The notes under the pieces were generated by a model. That model ran no database searches and was not told the origin of the DNA. It was given only the letters and a program-made list of their open reading frames with translations. The position numbers and the translations under genes were made by a program. This document shows, piece after piece, positions 6,840 through 13,004 of a DNA stretch of 13,004 bases. How positions within the stretch are numbered: the first letter of the stretch is position 1; each line of letters starts with the position of its first letter. Location of the stretch: positions 1 through 13,004 of the forward strand of contig SKSL01000227.1 in the NCBI GenBank assembly GCA_007123015.1, written 5' to 3'. The DNA comes from Natronohydrobacter sp. (GTDB taxonomy: Bacteria > Pseudomonadota > Alphaproteobacteria > Rhodobacterales > Rhodobacteraceae).

Positions 6840-9170
6840 TCAGGATTTGCGGCGCAAGGCGTCTTGCAGGGCCGCCCCGAGAGCACCTTGTGCGTCATTT
6901 GGCGGCCTCTCAGGAACCGGCCGGGCCGCTTTGGGCCGCGCAGAGCCCGTCGGTGCGTTTTTGCCAGAAGATCTTTCCCCCTCGCGTCCGCTGGCCTGTG
7001 CCCCGCTTTCCTTGCGCATGCTCAGCCCGATACGTTTGCGCGGCACGTCGATCTCGGTCACGCGCACGCTGACGACATCGCCGGTTTTGACCACCTCATG
7101 CGGGTCTTTCACGAAACGGTCGGCCAATTGGCTGACATGAACCAGACCGTCCTGATGCACGCCGATATCGACGAAGGCCCCGAAGGCTGCGACATTGGTC
7201 ACAGTCCCTTCCAGCCGCATGCCGACGCGCAGATCAGTGATTTCGTTCACCCCATCGGTGAAGCGGGCCGTGACAAAGGCCGGGCGCGGATCGCGGCCTG
7301 GTTTTTCGAGTTCCGCCAGAATGTCGCGCACTGTCGGCAGGCCGAACCTGTCATCGACAAAATCTTGCGCGCGCAGGCCCCGTAGCGCGTCACGCTGGCC
7401 CATGATCGCGCGGATATCGCGCCCGCAAGCCTGCACGATCTTGCGCGCGACCCCGTAGGCTTCGGGATGGACCGAGGTGGCATCCAGCGGCTCGGCACTC
7501 TCGCGCAGGCGCAGGAAACCGGCGGCTTGCTCAAACGCCTTCGGCCCCAGCCCGCTGACTTTCAGAAGCGCCTTGCGCGACGGGAACGCGCCATGCGTGT
7601 CGCGATGGGTGACGATAGACTGCGCCAGCGACGGCCCCAGCCCGGCCACCCGCGCCAGAAGCGGGGCCGAGGCCATGTTCACCTCGACGCCGACAGCGTT
7701 CACGGCATCCTCTACCACTGCATCGAGCGCTTGCGTCAGGCGGCGCTGGTCCACATCATGCTGATACTGGCCGACCCCGATGGATTGCGGCGTGATCTTC
7801 ACCAGTTCGGCCAGCGGATCTTGCAGCCGCCGCGCAATCGACACGGCGCCGCGCAAGGACACGTCCAGCCCCGGAAACTCCGCTGCTGCGAGTTCCGAGG
7901 CCGAATAGACCGACGCCCCCGCTTCCGAGACGATCACGGAAGTCGGGCGCTGAGCCCCTTTCGGCAAGGTGGCTAGAGTTTCGCTGACCAGCTTCTCGGT
8001 CTCGCGGCTGGCCGTGCCATTGCCGATGGCGATCAGTTCCACCCCATGCGCGCGGATCAGGTGCAGGATCGCGGCCTGCGCCCCGCGCAGGTCATTGCGC
8101 GGCTGGAATGGGTAAAGCGTGTCTGTCGCGACCAGCTTGCCCGTCGCATCGACCACGGCCGCCTTGACGCCTGTGCGAATGCCGGGATCCAAACCCAATG
8201 TCGGGCGCGGGCCAGCGGGTGCTGCCAGCAGCAGGTCTTTGAGGTTGCGGGCAAAGACCGCGATCGCCTCTTGATGGGCGCGCTCGCGCAATTCGCCGAG
8301 CAGGTCGACATACATCGACAGGCTGAGCTTCACGCGCCAGGTCCAGGCAGCCGCCTTGCGCAGCCAGTCATCGCCCGGACCATCGCCGCGAATGCCGATG
8401 GTCGCCCCGATCATGGCAATCGCGCGTGGCACGCCGGTTTCGGCATCGGGCGCGATCTCGATGGTGACGATTTCCTCTTTTGCAGCGCGCAGGATCGCTA
8501 GCGCGCGATGGCCTGCGATCTTGGACCAGGGCTCTGCATGGTCGAAATAATCCGAGAATTTGGTGCCCTCGGCCTGCTTGCCCTCGATCACGCGCGAGGT
8601 GATCCGCGCCTCTGCCCGCATGAAATCGCGCAAGCGGCCCAGCACATCAGCATTCTCGCTCAGGCGTTCTACCAGAATATCCCGCGCGCCGGTCAGGGCC
8701 TCTTTCACCCCCGGCACAGCGTCGGACAGATAGCCCTGCGCCAGCTCCTCTGGCGTGGCGGCACGATCTGCCAGAATGCTCTCCAGCAACGGCTCCAACC
8801 CGTTTTCGCGCGCGATCATCGCCTTGGTGCGGCGCTTGGGCTTGAAGGGCAGGTAGATGTCTTCGAGTGCGGCCTTGGTGCCAGCACCTGCAATGGACCG
8901 TGCCAGTGCATCAGTCAGCTTACCCTGTTCGCGGATCGAGTTCAGGATGGTCTCGCGCCGCGCCTCCATCTCGCGCAAATAGGCCAGCCGGTCAGCGAGG
9001 GTGCGCAATTGCGTATCATCCAACCCGCCGGTCACCTCTTTGCGGTAGCGCGCCACGAAAGGCACTGTCGCGCCGCCATCCAGAAGCCCCACCGCCGCTG
9101 CGACCTGCGCAGGCGTGGCGTTGATTTCTGTGGCAATGGTGCGGGCGATGCGGGCAGGGGTGTCAGTCAC
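6840..9170 (-). CDS. tex: Tex family RNA-binding protein (S1 domain transcription accessory factor)
   Basis: A 776-residue cytoplasmic protein, matching the usual Tex length (about 770-780). With GTG as residue 1, it has an N-terminal helical region (1-300) with the family stretch VPFVARYRKEVTGGLDD near 36-52 and YLPFKPKRRT near 106-115. A YqgF/RNase H-like domain follows at about 324-440 (LGLDPGIRTG), then helix-hairpin-helix repeats at about 490-555 (VAGLGPSLA, VSGLGPKAF), and an S1 RNA-binding domain at about 647-720 (GTVTNVAAFGAFVDIGVHQDG). A Lys/Arg/Pro/Ser-rich tail ends the protein. The frame is open upstream to a TTG at 9230, but the GTG at 9170 has AAAGG seven bases before it and gives the conserved Tex N-terminus (TDTPARIARTIA). 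Tex binds nucleic acid and influences gene expression; the exact role here is not visible. It converges on the kinase gene with 18 bases between stops. A weak possible promoter is TTGCCC (9230-9225) with CATAAG (9206-9201). Confidence 0.95.
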   Translation of the reverse strand: MTDTPARIARTIATEINATPAQVAAAVGLLDGGATVPFVARYRKEVTGGLDDTQLRTLADRLAYLREMEARRETILNSIREQGKLTDALARSIAGAGTKAALEDIYLPFKPKRRTKAMIARENGLEPLLESILADRAATPEELAQGYLSDAVPGVKEALTGARDILVERLSENADVLGRLRDFMRAEARITSRVIEGKQAEGTKFSDYFDHAEPWSKIAGHRALAILRAAKEEIVTIEIAPDAETGVPRAIAMIGATIGIRGDGPGDDWLRKAAAWTWRVKLSLSMYVDLLGELRERAHQEAIAVFARNLKDLLLAAPAGPRPTLGLDPGIRTGVKAAVVDATGKLVATDTLYPFQPRNDLRGAQAAILHLIRAHGVELIAIGNGTASRETEKLVSETLATLPKGAQRPTSVIVSEAGASVYSASELAAAEFPGLDVSLRGAVSIARRLQDPLAELVKITPQSIGVGQYQHDVDQRRLTQALDAVVEDAVNAVGVEVNMASAPLLARVAGLGPSLAQSIVTHRDTHGAFPSRKALLKVSGLGPKAFEQAAGFLRLRESAEPLDATSVHPEAYGVARKIVQACGRDIRAIMGQRDALRGLRAQDFVDDRFGLPTVRDILAELEKPGRDPRPAFVTARFTDGVNEITDLRVGMRLEGTVTNVAAFGAFVDIGVHQDGLVHVSQLADRFVKDPHEVVKTGDVVSVRVTEIDVPRKRIGLSMRKESGAQASGREGERSSGKNAPTGSARPKAARPVPERPPNDAQGALGAALQDALRRKS

Positions 9171-9260
9171 GGTCAGGCCTTTCAGGTCAGGGATAGCCGT
9201 CTTATGCGCGCAGCAGAGCGGGCAGGGCAAGCACCTTGATCTGACAGAGTCGGGATCGGG

Positions 9261-9290
9261 CTTGGCGTCAGAGCGTGAATGCCTATATGA
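9261..9290 (+). promoter_or_regulatory. Probable RpoH (heat-shock sigma) promoter of the hslO operon
   Basis: CTTG at 9261-9264 is followed after exactly 17 bases by CCTATATGA at 9282-9290. This matches the alphaproteobacterial heat-shock promoter form that I recall from Agrobacterium work (CTTG-N17-CYTATNT). The same DNA could also be read by the housekeeping sigma factor as TTGGCG, 16 bases, TATATG. The expected start would lie about 40 bases before the hslO ATG. Control by RpoH fits a gene for a stress chaperone. This is inferred from pattern and context only. Confidence 0.55.
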
Positions 9291-9306
9291 CGCGGCTATG
9301 CGTCAT
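9287..9306. repeat. Inverted repeat ATGACGC / GCGTCAT in the hslO leader
   Basis: Seven-base arms at 9287-9293 and 9300-9306 are separated by six bases. The repeat overlaps the end of the -10 element and the likely transcription start. A further GCGTCA occurs at 9265-9270, inside the promoter spacer. It could be an operator for a dimeric regulator or a small hairpin at the 5' end of the message. Confidence 0.5.
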
Positions 9307-9336
9307 TGCCCCTGAGAAGAGAACAAGGAAGCTTGA

Positions 9337-10284
9337 ATGAGTTTTGGTGGACAAATCGCCTGGGATGACACTGTGCTGCCCTTCCAGCTGGATCGCAGTG
9401 ACATTCGGGGCCGTGTCGCGCGTCTGGACACAGCGCTTGAGCGCGTGCTGGAAAAGCATGACTATCCGCCTGTGATCGAAGCGCTGGTGGCAGAAGCCGC
9501 CATTCTGACGGCGATGATCGGTCAGACCATCAAGCTGCGCTGGCGGCTGTCGCTGCAGATCCGTGGCGATGGGCCAGCGCGGCTGATCGCGACGGATTAC
9601 TATGCCCCCGAAGAAGAGGGCGCACCTGCCCGCATCCGCGCCTATGCCAGTTTCGACTGTGACCGGCTGGAGTTGACCGCGCCGGGGTTTCCGCAGATCG
9701 GCAAGGGCTATTTCGCGATCCTGATCGACCAGGGGCCTGACATGACGCCCTATCAGGGGATTACGCCGATTGACGGCACCTCGCTGTCAGACTGCGCCGA
9801 GGCGTATTTCCAGCAATCCGAGCAATTGCCGACCCGGTTTTCGCTCAGCTTCGGGCGCGCGACCCTGCCGGGGCAGGTCGAGAAATGGCGCGCCGGCGGG
9901 GTGATGCTGCAGCATATGCCGCAAGCCTCTGGCACGACCCCACGCGAGCGCGAGGCGATTGCCGAGGATTGGAACCGCGCCAATCTGTTACTGGATACGG
10001 TGGAAGAGCTGGAGTTGATCGGCCCCAATGTGCAGCCGCCTGACCTGTTGTTCCGGCTGTTCCACGAGGAAACCCCGCGCGTCTTCGACCCGCAAGCGGT
10101 GCATTTCGGCTGTTCCTGTTCCGAGGACAAGGTGCGCCAAAGCCTGTCGATCTATTCGGCCAAGGATATCGCGACCATGACCACGCCAGAGGGCACAGTG
10201 ACGGCGGATTGCCAGTTCTGCGGGGCGCATTATGTGATGGATCCGGCCTCACTGGGGTTTGAGGCGAAGGATGATGACGCCTGA
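9337..10284 (+). CDS. hslO: Hsp33 redox-regulated molecular chaperone
   Basis: A 315-residue cytoplasmic holdase chaperone activated by oxidation. The zinc/redox switch is intact near the C-terminus: C259 and C261 (CSC) with C292 and C295 (CQFC). The N-terminal substrate-binding fold is represented by the region at about 45-80 (IEALVAEAAILTAMIGQTIK) and by the block GYFAILIDQGPDMTPYQGI at 124-142. As known for the family, reduced zinc-bound Hsp33 is inactive, and peroxide plus heat release the zinc and expose client-binding surfaces. The ATG at 9337 has a good AAGGA at 9325-9329. The gene leads an operon with the NUDIX and cca genes; its 3' end overlaps the NUDIX start by 14 bases. The upstream promoter looks RpoH-dependent, which suits the function. 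Identification is firm. Confidence 0.96.
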   Translation: MSFGGQIAWDDTVLPFQLDRSDIRGRVARLDTALERVLEKHDYPPVIEALVAEAAILTAMIGQTIKLRWRLSLQIRGDGPARLIATDYYAPEEEGAPARIRAYASFDCDRLELTAPGFPQIGKGYFAILIDQGPDMTPYQGITPIDGTSLSDCAEAYFQQSEQLPTRFSLSFGRATLPGQVEKWRAGGVMLQHMPQASGTTPREREAIAEDWNRANLLLDTVEELELIGPNVQPPDLLFRLFHEETPRVFDPQAVHFGCSCSEDKVRQSLSIYSAKDIATMTTPEGTVTADCQFCGAHYVMDPASLGFEAKDDDA

Positions 10285-10855
10285 TCCCATCGCGGTGCTG
10301 CGCCGGGCGCTGGCCGCACCGGCCCGCCCGTCCAGCGATTATGACCTGAACCCCGGCACTGTGCTGCCCGCAGGGCGCGTATTGCGTCCTGCGGCGGTTC
10401 TGGTGGGGGTCGTGCCGCAGACCGGGCAAGTGGTGTTGACCAAGCGCGCCTCGCATTTGCGCCACCATCCGGGCCAGATCGCCTTTCCGGGGGGGCGGCA
10501 GGATCCGGGTGATCCGGACCTGATCGCGACCGCCCTGCGTGAAGCACGCGAGGAAATCGGCCTGCCTGCGGATGCGGTCGCAATCCTTGGCACTCTGCCT
10601 GCGCATGAGACGGTGACCGGCTATCAGGTGACCCCTGTTCTGGCGCAGATCACAGGGGGCTTTGACGCGCGGCCTGATCCGGGTGAAGTGGCCGAGGTGT
10701 TCTCTGCGCCGCTGTCGCATCTGCTTGACCCCGCGCGCTTCCGGGTTGAGCGCGGGACTTGGCGCAATTACTATGTCGTGCCCTGGGGGCCGTATTACAT
10801 TTGGGGGGCGACCGCGCGGATCCTGCGCGGGCTGGCGGATCGGGTGGGGCCATGA
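10271..10855 (+). CDS. NUDIX hydrolase of the CoA pyrophosphatase type (NudL/YeaB-like)
   Basis: A 194-residue NUDIX enzyme. The CoA-pyrophosphatase signature is clear at residues 56-75 (LTKRASHLRHHPGQIAFPGG), followed by the NUDIX helix TALREAREEIGL at 87-98. The box departs from the textbook GX5EX7REUXEEXGU in its first half (PGGRQDPGDPD), but E. coli NudL has the same spacing, so this is a family trait and not damage. A later block, ETVTGYQVTPVL (113-124), also matches that subfamily. The likely reaction is cleavage of CoA or related nucleotide derivatives to phosphopantetheine and an adenosine nucleotide. I start at the ATG at 10271, with GAGG at 10261-10264; an ATG at 10274 is directly adjacent. 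The stop overlaps the cca start as ATGA. Exact substrate preference is uncertain. Confidence 0.88.
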   Translation: MMTPDPIAVLRRALAAPARPSSDYDLNPGTVLPAGRVLRPAAVLVGVVPQTGQVVLTKRASHLRHHPGQIAFPGGRQDPGDPDLIATALREAREEIGLPADAVAILGTLPAHETVTGYQVTPVLAQITGGFDARPDPGEVAEVFSAPLSHLLDPARFRVERGTWRNYYVVPWGPYYIWGATARILRGLADRVGP

Positions 10856-11985
10856 AGCTCAGTGCTGACTGGCTGGCTGCGCCGTCGGTGCAAGGGGTGC
10901 TTGGGGTGCTGACGGGCGCAGGGCATCAGGCCTATGTCGTCGGCGGCTGCGTGCGCAACACGCTGATGGACCTGCCTGTGACCGATATCGACATTGCCAC
11001 GGATGCGCGGCCTGAACAGGTGATTGCTCTGACCGAAGGCGCAGGGCTGCGCGCGGTGCCGACCGGGATCGCGCATGGCACTGTGACAGTGGTGACGGGC
11101 GGACAGGGGTTCGAGGTCACGACCTTCCGTGCGGATGTGGACACGGATGGGCGGCACGCGACTGTCGCCTTCTCGGACGATCTGGCAACCGATGCCGCGC
11201 GGCGCGATTTCACGATGAATGCGCTTTATGCGCGGGCCGATGGGTCCGTGATCGACCCGATGGGCGGTCTGCCCGATCTGCTGGCGCGGCGCGTGCGCTT
11301 CGTGGGCGACCCGCGCGCGCGCATTGCCGAGGATTATCTGCGCATCCTGCGGTTTTTCCGGTTCCACGCGCAATATGGCGACCCGGCACAGGGGTTGGAG
11401 GCCGAGGCGCTGGCGGCATGTGCCGCAGGCGCGTCCGGGCTGGTGCGGCTCTCTGCCGAGCGGATCACGAGCGAACTGCGCAAGTTGCTGGCCGCCCCGG
11501 ACCCGGCCCCGGCTGTAGCGGCAATGGCACAAACTGGGGTCTTGGCGCGGGTGCTGCCGGGGGCCGATCCGCGCGCGCTGCCAGTGCTGGTGCATCTGGA
11601 AGCCGGGCTGCCCCCGCACGCCTTGCGCCGTCTGCTGGTGTTGGGGGGAGAGACCGCGCATCTGCGGCTGACGAGGGTTGAGGCGCGCGATCTGGCCCGC
11701 GCGCGCGACGCTTTGGGCGATATGCGCGGGGCGGCGGAATTGGGCTACCGGCTGGGCGCGGACCTGGCGACAGATGTAATTCTTGCCCGCGCGGCGCTGT
11801 TCGAGGCGCCTTTGCCGCCTGATTGGCAGAGCGAGGTTGCGCGCGGGGCGGGGGCCGTGTTTCCAGTGCGCGCGCGCGATCTGCCGGATCTGTCCGGGCC
11901 TGAGTTAGGGGCGCGGTTGAAGGAATTGGAGGCGCGTTGGGTGGCGTCGGGGTTTGCGTTGGACCGGGATGCGCTGATGGGGTGA
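10852..11985 (+). CDS. cca: CCA-adding tRNA nucleotidyltransferase
   Basis: A 377-residue class II nucleotidyltransferase that builds or repairs the 3' CCA end of tRNAs. In order it shows the glycine loop VVGGCVRN (29-36), the metal-binding carboxylates D45 and D47 (DIDIATD), the segment EVTTFRAD at 88-95, the nucleotide-selection motif RRDFTMNA (117-124), the tRNA-binding segment RILRFFRFHAQYG (164-176) and ERITSEL (about 203-209). The ATG at 10852 overlaps the NUDIX stop (ATGA) and follows GGTGGGG at 10843-10849. The frame is open further upstream within the NUDIX gene, but the conserved N-terminus begins shortly after this ATG. From sequence alone I cannot exclude a CC-adding or A-adding specialist; a full CCA-adding enzyme is the default for this order. 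The gene ends only four bases from the convergent small gene. Confidence 0.93.
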   Translation: MKLSADWLAAPSVQGVLGVLTGAGHQAYVVGGCVRNTLMDLPVTDIDIATDARPEQVIALTEGAGLRAVPTGIAHGTVTVVTGGQGFEVTTFRADVDTDGRHATVAFSDDLATDAARRDFTMNALYARADGSVIDPMGGLPDLLARRVRFVGDPRARIAEDYLRILRFFRFHAQYGDPAQGLEAEALAACAAGASGLVRLSAERITSELRKLLAAPDPAPAVAAMAQTGVLARVLPGADPRALPVLVHLEAGLPPHALRRLLVLGGETAHLRLTRVEARDLARARDALGDMRGAAELGYRLGADLATDVILARAALFEAPLPPDWQSEVARGAGAVFPVRARDLPDLSGPELGARLKELEARWVASGFALDRDALMG

Positions 11986-11989
11986 ACCC

Positions 11990-12339
11990 CTATTTCAGCT
12001 CTACCCCTGTCTTTTCTTTGATCTGTGTCTTCAGATAGCCAAGTGCGATCTGTTTCAGAATATCCAGAGTGGCATTGCCGCCAGCAGTCGCGATGGTGTC
12101 TTTTGTTCTCTGCCAGACACCTTCATCCCGCATCGCATCTAGGAAATCGTGCCCAGCGTTCGTAAGTCTATGAAAACCATGATTAAGATCTTTCGCTAGG
12201 CCAGCATCGCAGAGCAACTCCATATGATAAACTCTTTTAATTGCTACACGATTAGAAAACCCTTTCGAGGCATCGAAGCCGTAACCCTCAGAGGCTTCCA
12301 TCTCGAAAAGTAACTGCCGGATGTAATCATTATCCCGCT

Positions 12340-12343
<4 letters not shown>
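11990..12343 (-). CDS. DUF2513 family protein, probably acquired
   Basis: A 117-residue protein of unknown function. The N-terminal MKRD, the middle block LLCDAGLAKD and the LTNAGHDFLDAMRDEGVW segment resemble the DUF2513 family as I know it, found scattered in bacterial genomes and often near phage or mobile genes. The layout (helical start, then an LT.AGHDFLD stretch) resembles a winged helix, so nucleic-acid binding is possible but unproven. The start is GTG at 12343-12341 overlapping the uvrB stop (GTGA), with a G-rich ribosome-binding site just upstream; family members begin MKRD, which supports this start. By hand count, 12061-12300 is 116/240 G+C (48%), well below the flanking genes. 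It uses codons rare next door (AGA, CTA, TTA, GTA). It is probably co-transcribed with uvrB. Confidence 0.8.

Positions 12344-13004
<661 letters not shown>

Larger units (their letters stand above)
9171..9336. promoter_or_regulatory. Divergent promoter region between tex and hslO
   Basis: A 166-base non-coding stretch, the longest gap in the window, which must carry promoters for both divergent genes. It contains a heat-shock-like promoter for hslO, three TGACGC/GCGTCA hexamers and the hslO ribosome-binding site. An open frame can be read through it upstream of tex, but that is not convincing as coding sequence. Confidence 0.7.

Noticed and set aside
9171..9230. Possible 20-residue N-terminal extension of Tex with a Cys-rich CPLCC start (TTG at 9230)
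   Set aside because: The GTG at 9170 has a well-spaced AAAGG and yields the usual Tex N-terminus and length. The extension would start from TTG with no ribosome-binding site.
10459..10568. NUDIX box apparently damaged (no Glu at the first canonical position)
   Set aside because: The spacing and sequence match the CoA-pyrophosphatase subfamily, and the catalytic REAREEIGL half is intact.

Overview
The window is a G+C-rich chromosomal segment. Its gene content and protein sequences suggest an alphaproteobacterium, most likely of the Rhodobacterales (Rhodobacter/Roseobacter-like). I base this on the protein style, the CTTG-N17-CCTAT heat-shock promoter form upstream of hslO, and the hslO-NUDIX-cca grouping. 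No species can be named. Coding density is very high: the longest gap between genes is about 166 bases, and many neighbours overlap by 1 to 14 bases. I found no rRNA, tRNA, CRISPR array, insertion sequence or prophage block.

Region 1 (1-4019, + strand) is the end of an operon for uptake and deamination of a nucleobase or nucleoside. It holds the C-terminal part of a two-domain ABC ATPase of the BMP/nucleoside class, two membrane permeases, and a CodA-like cytosine deaminase. The deaminase keeps the E. coli CodA metal and catalytic residues but has Cys309 at the position of CodA Asp314. Published work, as I recall it, uses loss of that Asp to recognise 5-methylcytosine deaminases, including one from Rhodobacter sphaeroides. 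The operon is therefore a candidate for import and salvage of methylated cytosine, and it is the most interesting item here.

Region 2 (4125-6821, + strand) is a soluble hybrid histidine kinase. It has three PAS-like modules in exact 135-residue register, then a kinase core and a receiver domain.

Region 3 (6840-9170, - strand) is the RNA-binding protein Tex, convergent with the kinase gene and divergent from region 4.

Region 4 (9337-11985, + strand) is an overlapping operon of the redox chaperone Hsp33 (hslO), a CoA-pyrophosphatase-type NUDIX hydrolase and a CCA-adding tRNA nucleotidyltransferase. It is preceded by a good match to an alphaproteobacterial RpoH promoter and a set of TGACGC repeats.

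Region 5 (11990-13004, - strand) is the 3' part of uvrB. It overlaps by four bases with a small DUF2513-family gene of clearly lower G+C (about 48% by hand count over 12061-12300), which looks recently acquired and is wedged between uvrB and cca.
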